Assembly: GCA_045532255.1 (NCBI GenBank)
Contig: JAZSFO010000041.1
Span: 1 to 36,899 of the forward strand
Direction: 5' to 3'
Origin: RGIG8748 sp045532255
Lineage (GTDB): Bacteria > Bacillota > Clostridia > UMGS1810
DNA length: 36,899 bases
Part shown: positions 25,657 through 33,403 of the stretch, one piece after another
Layout: each line of letters starts with the position of its first letter
How positions within the stretch are numbered: position 1 is the first letter of the stretch
Notes under the pieces: model-generated
What the model saw: only the letters and a program-made list of their open reading frames with translations
What the model was told of the DNA's origin: nothing
The model's database searches: none
Position numbers and translations under genes: made by a program

Positions 25657-26292
25657 ATGTACGACATCCAAAAAATAGAAAAAGCTGTTTCAAAAATCTT
25701 AAAAGAATACAAGCAGGATCAGAATAACGAAATAAAAATCGGTGTGTCTCAAAGACATATACACCTTTCCAGAGAGGATCTTGACACACTCTTTGGCAAA
25801 GGCTATGAACTAACAAAGAAGAAAACCCTTATGGGCAGGGAATATGCTGCCGAGGAATGTGTAACACTTGTCGGACCATCACTAAAAGCAATAGAAAAAG
25901 TCCGCGTATTAGGACCTGTAAGAAACAACACTCAGGTTGAAATTTCAAAAACAGATACATTTATACTTAAGGTCAGCCCTCCTGTTCGTCCGTCGGGCGT
26001 TGTAGAGGGTTCCGAAAAGCTTGTTATAGTGGGTCCCAAGGGGTCTGTGTATCTTAAGCAAGGCGTTATAATTGCCAACAGACACATACATCTTACACCC
26101 GATTATGCAAGCAGACACGGTATAAGTGACGGTGACTATGTTGATGTAATGGTAGAAAGTGTCAAACCGACCAAATTCTACGATGTTCAGGTTCGTGTCC
26201 GTGATGACTTCAATGTAGAGATGCACATTGATACAGATGATGCAAACTCTGCAGGAATTAAAAACGGAGATATGGTAAGAATTATTAAATAG
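25657..26292 (+). CDS. pduL: Phosphate propanoyltransferase (PduL)
   Basis: A 211-residue phosphotransacylase that turns propionyl-CoA and phosphate into propionyl-phosphate and recycles CoA within the BMC. Both halves of the PduL fold show the zinc-binding signature: SQRHIHLS (H34, H36) and ANRHIHLTPDYA (H143, H145), with AAEECVTLVGP (64-74) between. The N-terminal YDIQKIEKAVSKILKEYKQ is an encapsulation-type helix. No propionate kinase gene is in the window, so ATP formation from propionyl-phosphate must use a kinase encoded elsewhere. Confidence 0.96.
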   Translation: MYDIQKIEKAVSKILKEYKQDQNNEIKIGVSQRHIHLSREDLDTLFGKGYELTKKKTLMGREYAAEECVTLVGPSLKAIEKVRVLGPVRNNTQVEISKTDTFILKVSPPVRPSGVVEGSEKLVIVGPKGSVYLKQGVIIANRHIHLTPDYASRHGISDGDYVDVMVESVKPTKFYDVQVRVRDDFNVEMHIDTDDANSAGIKNGDMVRIIK

Positions 26293-26309
26293 TTTTAGGA
26301 GAAAAGCTT

Positions 26310-27071
26310 ATGTTTGCTGTAGAAAGGCAAAAGAAAATTCTGGATACACTCAAAAACGAAGGCTCTGTATGGGTTAGCAAACTTAGTCATGAGCTTGGTG
26401 TTACTGAGGAAACAGTACGCCGTGATTTGGAAAAACTCGAAAAACAAGAGGCTCTTGTAAGAACCCACGGCGGTGCCATACCGATTGCAGAGAGTAATCA
26501 CGAGATGTCACTGGAAAAGCGTAAGCATCTTAATGCTGACATCAAGGAAAAACTTGCAAAAGAAGCTGTCAAACACATAGTACCCGGTGATGTTGTTTTT
26601 CTTGACGCATCAACCACTACCTTCTATATGGCAAGAGAGCTTAAAAATCTTAAGGATATAACAGTTGTAACAAACTCTATCCGAGTAGTATCCGAGCTTG
26701 CAGGATATTCCAACATCAAGGTAATAGGCATAGGCGGATATGTAAGCAACAACCAGTCATTTGTCGGTACTCTTGCGTGCAATTATATTCAGGAAAACTG
26801 CTATGCAAACAAGGTGTTTTTTTCAAGCAGAGGCATAACAAGTGCCGGCGGAATTCTTGACAGCAACGAACAGGAATGGGCAATTAAGCAATGCATGATA
26901 AAAAATTCCGACAAAAAATATTATCTTTGCGATAAGTCAAAGATTGAAAGAATCGGTTTTGCAAAGCTGGCCGCTTTTGATGACATTGATTATTTTATTA
27001 CCGAAAAGGATTTTGACAAAGACCTTGAAAGAACACTTTCCGAAACAGAAGTAAAGGTAATAACAGTATAA
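26310..27071 (+). CDS. DeoR-family transcriptional regulator
   Basis: A 253-residue regulator. The N-terminal winged helix-turn-helix reads VSKLSHELGVTEETVRRDLE (about residues 23-42), followed by the DeoR signature LVRTHGGAIP. The C-terminal sugar-phosphate sensor domain has DASTTTFYMAREL and VVTNSIRVVSELAG. DeoR proteins usually repress sugar operons until a phosphosugar binds. Placed last in the operon, 17 bases after pduL, it most likely controls this BMC operon in response to an intermediate such as fuculose- or rhamnulose-1-phosphate (inference). A terminator follows. Confidence 0.94.
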   Translation: MFAVERQKKILDTLKNEGSVWVSKLSHELGVTEETVRRDLEKLEKQEALVRTHGGAIPIAESNHEMSLEKRKHLNADIKEKLAKEAVKHIVPGDVVFLDASTTTFYMARELKNLKDITVVTNSIRVVSELAGYSNIKVIGIGGYVSNNQSFVGTLACNYIQENCYANKVFFSSRGITSAGGILDSNEQEWAIKQCMIKNSDKKYYLCDKSKIERIGFAKLAAFDDIDYFITEKDFDKDLERTLSETEVKVITV

Positions 27072-27075
27072 AGCT

Positions 27076-27103
27076 AACGGGACACAATTTTTTGTGCCCC
27101 GTT
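27076..27103 (+). terminator. Intrinsic terminator ending the BMC operon
   Basis: AACGGGACACA (27076-27086) pairs with TGTGCCCCGTT (27093-27103), with one mismatch and a six-base loop. It lies 4 bases after the regulator's stop codon. The downstream T tract is poor, so termination may be partial. Confidence 0.65.
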
Positions 27104-27165
27104 CTCTGAATTAAAGACAATTACATGATTTTTAAAAAATATTTTTATTTTTATTAGTCTAACAG

Positions 27166-27195
27166 TTGACAATATACCCTATTTTGTTGTAAAAT
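27166..27195 (+). promoter_or_regulatory. Predicted promoter of carA-carB/dapF
   Basis: A perfect TTGACA (27166-27171), 18 bases, then TAAAAT (27190-27195) in the context TTGTAAAAT. The transcript would start near 27202, giving a leader of about 120 bases before carA. Confidence 0.7.
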
Positions 27196-27248
27196 AGATT
27201 GGATATAAAAGTAACATAATCTGTTTATGATTGACTTGCACTAAAAAA

Positions 27249-27280
27249 GGGTGGACAGCTTATGTCTTCCCTGTTTTTTT
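27249..27280 (+). promoter_or_regulatory. Attenuator-like terminator in the carA leader
   Basis: GGGTGGACA (27249-27257) pairs with TGTCTTCCC (27263-27271) around the loop GCTTA, with one T-T mismatch and one G-U pair. TGTTTTTTT (27272-27280) follows. This is an intrinsic terminator between the promoter and the carA ribosome site (GGAGGAG at about 27311). An upstream segment, CATAATCTGTTTATG, can form its own small hairpin. I could not find a PyrR binding loop, so the signal that would decide termination is unknown. Confidence 0.6.
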
Positions 27281-27322
27281 GAGCCTTTTTGTATCTTAAT
27301 TTTCTAACCCGGAGGAGAACTT

Positions 27323-28408
27323 ATGGATAAGAAGACACTATATCTTGTACTTGAAAACGGCAAAGTTTTTGAAGGCTATGCCATTGGTGCTGATGGAGAA
27401 GCCATCGGCGAAACTGTTTTTCAAACATCCGTTTTGGGATATAACGAAATTATTACTGACCCGAAATTTAGCGGACAGATTGTTGTACAGACATTTCCGC
27501 TTATTGGCAACTATGGAATAATAAACGAAGAGCTTGACAGCAAAAAGCCGTCAATCGCAGGATATATTGTTAAATCCATATGCGATACCCCGTCAAACTT
27601 CCGCGAAGAAGGTAAGCTCAATGACTACCTCAAAAAGAATAATATCGTAGGTCTTTGCGGTATAGATACAAGAGAGCTTACGAGACTTATAAGAGACAAC
27701 GGAACAATGAACGGCAAGATAACAAGCGATATTTCAAATCTCGATGCAACAGTAAGTGAGCTTAAGTCTTACAAAAATACTGTATCTCTCGCTACGGTAA
27801 GCACCGATACCATAAAGGAATATAAGGCCGAAAATGAAGAATTCAAGGTTTGCATGTATGATTTTGGCCTTACAGACAGCTTTATAAAATGCTTTACATC
27901 TATGGGAATAAGTGTTACCGTTGTACCACACAACAAAATGGCTGAAGAAGTTATATGCATGAGACCTGACGGTGTTGTATTTTCCGAGGGACCGGGTAAC
28001 CCCGAGGACTATAATACAGAAATCGAGGAAATAAGAAAAATCGCTTTGACAAATATCCCGCTCTATGCATGCGGACTCGGTCACCAGCTTTTAGCTCTTG
28101 TTTTTGGCGGAAAAACAAAAAAGCACCCCTACGGTCACAGAGGCTCCAACCAGCCTGTTAAGGATACAAAAACAAACAGAATATATATAACAAACCAAAA
28201 CCACGGATATATCGTTGATGAAAACGCTCTTCCCAAAGAAGCTGAAATCAGTTTCATCAATGTTAACGACAAGACAATAGAAGGAATTCGCTATGCTGAT
28301 AACAAAGCAATATCCACCCAGTTTATGCCAAATCTTTGTGTCGGTCCTCACGATACAAGCTTCATTATAAGCGAATTCAAAAACATGATGAAAGGAGACC
28401 AAAAATAA
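27323..28408 (+). CDS. carA: Carbamoyl-phosphate synthase small subunit lacking the glutaminase catalytic triad
   Basis: A 361-residue CarA that is colinear with the family: the N-terminal CPSase_sm domain contains FQTSVLGYNEIITDPKF and GLCGIDTRELTRLIR; the C-terminal class I glutamine amidotransferase fold contains SEGPGNP, YACGLGHQLLAL, GHRGSNQPVKD and NQNHGY. The normal nucleophile motif GICLGHQ reads ACGLGHQ, so the catalytic Cys position is Gly251. The normal QGHPEASPGPHD reads QFMPNLCVGPHD, so the catalytic His is Met335 and the Glu is Asn337. It therefore should not hydrolyse glutamine. It may persist as a structural partner of an ammonia-using CarB. It overlaps the next gene by one base (TAATG). 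Confidence 0.93.
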   Translation: MDKKTLYLVLENGKVFEGYAIGADGEAIGETVFQTSVLGYNEIITDPKFSGQIVVQTFPLIGNYGIINEELDSKKPSIAGYIVKSICDTPSNFREEGKLNDYLKKNNIVGLCGIDTRELTRLIRDNGTMNGKITSDISNLDATVSELKSYKNTVSLATVSTDTIKEYKAENEEFKVCMYDFGLTDSFIKCFTSMGISVTVVPHNKMAEEVICMRPDGVVFSEGPGNPEDYNTEIEEIRKIALTNIPLYACGLGHQLLALVFGGKTKKHPYGHRGSNQPVKDTKTNRIYITNQNHGYIVDENALPKEAEISFINVNDKTIEGIRYADNKAISTQFMPNLCVGPHDTSFIISEFKNMMKGDQK

Positions 28409-31400
28409 TGCCTCTTAACAAAAATCTCAAAAAAGTAATGGTTATAGGTTCAGGTCCTATTGTTATAGGTCAGGCTGCAGAATTTGACTATGCAGGCACA
28501 CAGGCATGCCGTGCTCTTAAGCAGGCAGGTCTTGAGGTTGTACTTGTAAACTCAAACCCTGCTACAATAATGACAGATAACGCAATGGCTGATGAAATAT
28601 ACTTAGAGCCTCTTAACCTCACTACAATCAAGAGAATTATCGAAAAGGAAAAACCCGACAGTCTTCTTTCTACACTTGGAGGACAAACAGGTCTTACGCT
28701 TTCTATGCAGCTTGCAAAAGAAGGCTTTCTTGAGAAGCACGGTGTGACACTCCTTGGTGCAAAGCCCGAAACAATAGACAAAGCCGAAGACAGACAGATG
28801 TTCAAGGATACAATGGAAGCCATCGGTCAGCCGTGCATCCCCTCAACAGTTGTTACAACAGTAGAAGCTGCGGTTGATTTTGCAAACGAAATCGGATATC
28901 CCCTAATAATCCGACCCGCATTTACCCTTGGCGGTACAGGCGGCGGTATTGCACATAACGAAAAGGAACTTCGTGAAATTTCTGAAAACGGACTTTATCA
29001 ATCCCCTATAACACAGATTCTTGTAGAAAAGTGCATATCGGGTTGGAAAGAGATAGAATTCGAGGTTATCAGAGACAGTCTCGGAAATGCCATTACAGTA
29101 TGTTCGATGGAAAACATCGACCCCGTGGGCGTTCATACAGGAGACTCCATTGTTGTTGCACCTGCTGTTACTCTTGCGAGCAAGGAATTTTCCATGCTCA
29201 AGAATGCCGCACTTGATATTGTAAACACACTTGAAGTAGAGGGCGGTTGTAACTGTCAGTTTGCTCTCAATCCCGAAAGCTTTGAATATGCTGTAATCGA
29301 GGTTAACCCCAGAGTATCGCGTTCCTCTGCCCTTGCATCAAAGGCTACAGGATATCCTATAGCAAAGGTTGCAACAAAAATTGCAATCGGCTATACACTT
29401 GATGAAATTCTTAATGATGTAACAGGTATGACATATGCGGCATTTGAGCCAAGTGTTGACTACTGTGTTGTTAAATTCCCCAAGTGGCCTTTTGATAAAT
29501 TTGTATACGCTACAAAAAAACTCGGTACACAGATGAAAGCAACAGGCGAAGTAATGAGTATCGGTTCATCCTTTGAAGAAGCAATAATGAAAGCTGTCAG
29601 AGGTGCAGAAATTAAACTCGATACCCTTTCCAATCCCAAACTTTCTGCTTTGACAGACAAAGAAATCGAGAACAAGCTCTTTGATTGCGACGACCAGAGA
29701 TTGTTCGTTGTATACGAAGCCTTAAAGAGAGGTATATCAATAGACAGAATTCACGAAATAACCATGATTGATGAGTGGTTCCTCGCAAAATTCTTAAATC
29801 TTGCCATGTTTGAAAAAGAACTTTCTAATGCGGACAAGCTTGATGATGAGTTATACATGAGAGCAAAGAAGCTCGGATATCCCGACAACGCAATAGAAAG
29901 AATAAGCGGCAAAAAGATAGAAAACCACGCATATGCTTCATTCAAGATGGTAGACACCTGTGCAGCAGAATACAAGGCAGCTACCCCCTATTTCTACTCT
30001 GCTTACGAAGATGAAAACGAAGCCCAGGAATTCCTTGAAGCAAGAAAAGAAAAGAAGGATACCATAATAGTTTTTGGCTCGGGTCCTATAAGAATAGGTC
30101 AGGGTGTTGAATTTGACTACGCGTCGGTTCACTGCGTATGGTCATTAAAGAAAGCAGGATACGATGTTGTAATCGTTAATAACAATCCCGAAACAGTTTC
30201 TACAGACTTTGATACTGCAGACAGATTGTATTTCGAGCCTCTTACAAACGAAGATGTAATGAACATCATAAGAGTAGAAAAGCCTGTCGGTGTTGTAGTT
30301 GCATTTGGCGGACAGACAGCTATAAAGCTCACCAACTTCCTCGCATCACAAGGCATAAAAATTCTTGGTACTCCTGCAGAAAGCATTGATGCCGCAGAAG
30401 ACAGAGAGCTTTTTGATGCACTTCTTGAAAAGCACAACATAGCCCGTCCCAAGGGAACAACCGTTATGACCTGCGAAGAAGCACTGGCTGCAGCGAACGA
30501 AATAGGCTATCCTGTCCTTATGAGACCCTCGTATGTTCTTGGCGGACAGAATATGATTATTGCTTTCAATGAGAATGATATCAAAGAATACATGGCAATA
30601 ATTCTCGAAACAAACATAGAAAATCCCGTACTCATTGACCAGTATCTCATGGGAACCGAGCTTGAGGTTGATGCAATATGCGACGGCAAGGATATACTCA
30701 TCCCCGGTATTATGGAACACATTGAGCGTGCAGGTGTTCACTCGGGTGACTCAATTGCTGTATATCCCGCTTGGAACATATCCGATGAGCTTACAGAAAA
30801 GATAATCGAAAGCACAAGAAACCTCTCCTTCTCACTGGGTGTAATAGGACTTGTAAACATACAGTATCTTATATATCAGAACGAGCTTTATGTAATCGAA
30901 GTTAACCCCAGAAGCTCAAGAACAATTCCTTATATAAGTAAGGTTACAGGAATACCTATGGTTGACCTTGCAACAAGAACCATGCTTGGCGAAAAGTTAG
31001 AGGATATGGGATACGGAACAGGGCTCTACCCTGCATCTCCTTATGTAGCCGTAAAGGTTCCTGTATTCTCATTCGAAAAACTTGCAAATGTTGACAACCA
31101 CCTGGGACCCGAAATGAAGTCAACAGGTGAAGTTCTTGGTATTGCGAATACCCGTGAGGAAGCAATATTCAAAGGTCTTGTATCAAGCGGATGCAATATG
31201 AAGCAGAGAGGCGGAGTATTCATAACAGTAAGAGACTCCGACAAAGCGGAAATAGCATCTGTTGCAAAGAAATATTCTGACCTTGGATTTAAGCTCTATG
31301 CAACATCAGGAACAGCAGAGATACTCAGAATAAATGACCTTGATGTAGAAACTGTATCAAAGATACACGAAAATGCCGAAAACAACACATTGACACTAAT

Positions 31401-32460
31401 AGAAAGCGGAAAAGTAAATTATGTTCTTTCGACATCGTCAAAAGGCAGAATACCAACCCGTGACAGCGTAAAAATCCGCCGTAAAGCGATTGAGAGAAAT
31501 GTACCGTGTCTCACATCACTCGATACAGCTTCTGCCCTTGCAGACAGTATTAAGAGCCGTTACAGTGATTTAAGCACTGAGCTTGTAGATATTAACAGCC
31601 TCAGAACAGAAAAAACCGTTCTCAACTTCACCAAGATGCACGGAACAGGAAACGACTACATCTACTTTAACTGCTTTGACCAAAGAATAGACAATCCTGC
31701 AGGACTTTCTGTAAGTCTTTCGAACCGCAGATTCGGCATAGGCAGTGACGGCGTTGTTCTCATCTGCCCCTCGGAAATTGCTGATGCAAAAATGAGAGTA
31801 TTCAACCTCGACGGAACAGAGGGAGAAATGGGCGGAAATGTCATAAGATGCGTTGGTAAGTACCTTTATGAAAACGGAATTGTTGATAAGCTCAATGTAA
31901 CAATAGAAACAAGAAGCGGTGTAAAAGAGCTTAAGCTCATACGCCAAAACGGAAAAATCGGTGCGGTTACTGTTAATATGGGATGTCCCGAACTTAATCC
32001 CGTAAAAATTCCCGTTATGCTTGACGGCGATAAGGTTATAAACCGAAAGGTTAAAATTGCCGACGGTGAGTACTGCATTAGTGTTATTTCCACAGGAAAT
32101 CCGCATTGTATAGTGTTCGTGGATAATGTGGACAAGTTTGATATAGAAGCTGTCGGACCACTCTTTGAAAATGATTCCATCTTCCCCGAAAGAGTCAACA
32201 CCGAATTTATTAAAATCGTTGGCGAAAACACAATAAAAATGCGTGTTTGGGAAAGAGGCAACGGCGAAACATGGGCATGTGGAACCGGAGCATGTGCGGC
32301 TGTTGTTGCAGCATGCGAAATGGGTCTTTGCAAACGAAATACGGATATTACCGTTAAACTTGTGGGCGGAGATCTTATAATAAACTACACAGACGACGGA
32401 ACAATATTTATGACCGGCGATGCCGTAAAATCCTTTGAGGGTACAATAACAATAGAATAA
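28408..32460 (+). CDS. carB: Carbamoyl-phosphate synthase large subunit fused to a diaminopimelate epimerase domain
   Basis: One 1350-codon frame with two enzymes. Residues 1 to about 1065 are a full CarB: two ATP-grasp halves (starting VMVIGSGPIVIGQAAEFDYA and IIVFGSGPIRIGQGVEFDYA) and the MGS-like regulatory domain (RGGVFITVRDSDKAEI...IPTRDSVKIRRKAIE). After a short linker, residues 1071-1350 are a full-length DapF: FTKMHGTGNDYI, RFGIGSDGVVLI, GNPHCIVFVDN and ERGNGETWACGTGACAA with catalytic C1291. The first catalytic Cys, normally in MCGN, is Gly1142 (EMGGN). No internal start or ribosome site precedes the DapF part. ATG 28408 follows AAAGGAG; the frame upstream is carA sequence. Confidence 0.95.
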   Translation: MPLNKNLKKVMVIGSGPIVIGQAAEFDYAGTQACRALKQAGLEVVLVNSNPATIMTDNAMADEIYLEPLNLTTIKRIIEKEKPDSLLSTLGGQTGLTLSMQLAKEGFLEKHGVTLLGAKPETIDKAEDRQMFKDTMEAIGQPCIPSTVVTTVEAAVDFANEIGYPLIIRPAFTLGGTGGGIAHNEKELREISENGLYQSPITQILVEKCISGWKEIEFEVIRDSLGNAITVCSMENIDPVGVHTGDSIVVAPAVTLASKEFSMLKNAALDIVNTLEVEGGCNCQFALNPESFEYAVIEVNPRVSRSSALASKATGYPIAKVATKIAIGYTLDEILNDVTGMTYAAFEPSVDYCVVKFPKWPFDKFVYATKKLGTQMKATGEVMSIGSSFEEAIMKAVRGAEIKLDTLSNPKLSALTDKEIENKLFDCDDQRLFVVYEALKRGISIDRIHEITMIDEWFLAKFLNLAMFEKELSNADKLDDELYMRAKKLGYPDNAIERISGKKIENHAYASFKMVDTCAAEYKAATPYFYSAYEDENEAQEFLEARKEKKDTIIVFGSGPIRIGQGVEFDYASVHCVWSLKKAGYDVVIVNNNPETVSTDFDTADRLYFEPLTNEDVMNIIRVEKPVGVVVAFGGQTAIKLTNFLASQGIKILGTPAESIDAAEDRELFDALLEKHNIARPKGTTVMTCEEALAAANEIGYPVLMRPSYVLGGQNMIIAFNENDIKEYMAIILETNIENPVLIDQYLMGTELEVDAICDGKDILIPGIMEHIERAGVHSGDSIAVYPAWNISDELTEKIIESTRNLSFSLGVIGLVNIQYLIYQNELYVIEVNPRSSRTIPYISKVTGIPMVDLATRTMLGEKLEDMGYGTGLYPASPYVAVKVPVFSFEKLANVDNHLGPEMKSTGEVLGIANTREEAIFKGLVSSGCNMKQRGGVFITVRDSDKAEIASVAKKYSDLGFKLYATSGTAEILRINDLDVETVSKIHENAENNTLTLIESGKVNYVLSTSSKGRIPTRDSVKIRRKAIERNVPCLTSLDTASALADSIKSRYSDLSTELVDINSLRTEKTVLNFTKMHGTGNDYIYFNCFDQRIDNPAGLSVSLSNRRFGIGSDGVVLICPSEIADAKMRVFNLDGTEGEMGGNVIRCVGKYLYENGIVDKLNVTIETRSGVKELKLIRQNGKIGAVTVNMGCPELNPVKIPVMLDGDKVINRKVKIADGEYCISVISTGNPHCIVFVDNVDKFDIEAVGPLFENDSIFPERVNTEFIKIVGENTIKMRVWERGNGETWACGTGACAAVVAACEMGLCKRNTDITVKLVGGDLIINYTDDGTIFMTGDAVKSFEGTITIE

Positions 32461-32465
32461 AAGCT

Positions 32466-32503
32466 AAAAAACCTGCTAAGTAAATTCACTTAGCAGGTTT
32501 TTT
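32466..32503. terminator. Strong bidirectional terminator between carB-dapF and uppP
   Basis: A perfect 16-bp inverted repeat (32466-32481 and 32488-32503) around AAATTC, with A and T tracts at the ends. It serves the plus-strand car operon and the convergent minus-strand uppP. Confidence 0.93.
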
Positions 32504-32514
32504 GTATTAAAAAA

Positions 32515-33363
32515 TCAGACCTTAATAAACAAAAAGTATAATATCAGCAAAATACCAAGTGCTATTCTGTAATAGCCAAATCCTTTGAAATCACGCTTTC
32601 TGATATATCCCATAAGAAATTTTATGGCAAATACAGACACAATGAATGCCACAGCCATTCCAAGTAAAAGAATTATCCATTCATTCATACTGAATGCAAG
32701 ACCCGCTTTAAGAAGTTTAAGACAGCTTGCTCCAAACATTATGGGTATTGCAAGGAAGAATGAGAATTCTGCCGATACAACCCTCGAGCATCCAAGAATT
32801 GTTGCTCCTATAATTGTAGAACCGCTTCTTGATGTTCCGGGAATAAGTGCCATGATTTGAAATACACCGATAAGAAAAGCCGTTTTGTATGTCAAATCAT
32901 CAAGAGAATTTACCTTTGCAGGTTTCTTTTTGTTTTCGATAAAGAGAAACCAAACACCGAAAATTATAAGTGTTACCGCAACGGTATATGCATTATAAAA
33001 ATGCTCGTCTATCCAATCGTCCAAAAGAACTCCTACAACTCCTGCAGGTATTACACCAACAAGAACCTTAAGATACAGATTTACAGTATCCTTCTTAATC
33101 GGCAGACTGCCGATTAGTTGATAATTTGACTTATTCCTCTTCGAAACAAAGGGATTAAGTTTGGAAAAATACAATAGCACAACTGCAAGTATTGAGCCAA
33201 ACTGAATTACCACCAAAAATGTCTCCATAAATTTTTCGGAAACATTCATCTTCATAAACTCATCAAAGAGTATCATATGTCCTGTACTGCTAATGGGAAG
33301 CCATTCGGTTATACCCTGAACAATACCCATAATTACAGTCTGGATAATCAAAATCAGGTTCAT
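32515..33363 (-). CDS. uppP: Undecaprenyl-diphosphatase (UppP/BacA)
   Basis: A 282-residue integral membrane phosphatase that converts undecaprenyl diphosphate to the monophosphate, recycling the lipid carrier of peptidoglycan synthesis; excess gives bacitracin resistance. Motif 1 is GITEWLPISSTGH (17-29) and motif 2 is PGTSRSGST (175-183), both with the catalytic residues intact. About eight hydrophobic helices are visible. ATG 33363 is preceded by AAAGGAAAT. It lies 40 bases downstream of glnN on the same strand and may be partly cotranscribed with it. Confidence 0.96.
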   Translation of the reverse strand: MNLILIIQTVIMGIVQGITEWLPISSTGHMILFDEFMKMNVSEKFMETFLVVIQFGSILAVVLLYFSKLNPFVSKRNKSNYQLIGSLPIKKDTVNLYLKVLVGVIPAGVVGVLLDDWIDEHFYNAYTVAVTLIIFGVWFLFIENKKKPAKVNSLDDLTYKTAFLIGVFQIMALIPGTSRSGSTIIGATILGCSRVVSAEFSFFLAIPIMFGASCLKLLKAGLAFSMNEWIILLLGMAVAFIVSVFAIKFLMGYIRKRDFKGFGYYRIALGILLILYFLFIKV

Positions 33364-33403
33364 TTACATTTCCTTTCTTGTAATTAGTATGTTGTTTCTT
33401 GTA

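Noticed and set aside
27202..27322. A T-box or PyrR binding site in the carA leader
   Set aside because: I found no T-box sequence or PyrR loop consensus; only the terminator hairpin is supported.
28336..28407. A 24-residue N-terminal extension of CarB
   Set aside because: It overlaps the end of carA in another frame; ATG 28408 has AAAGGAG and the TAATG coupling, and begins the CarB consensus.
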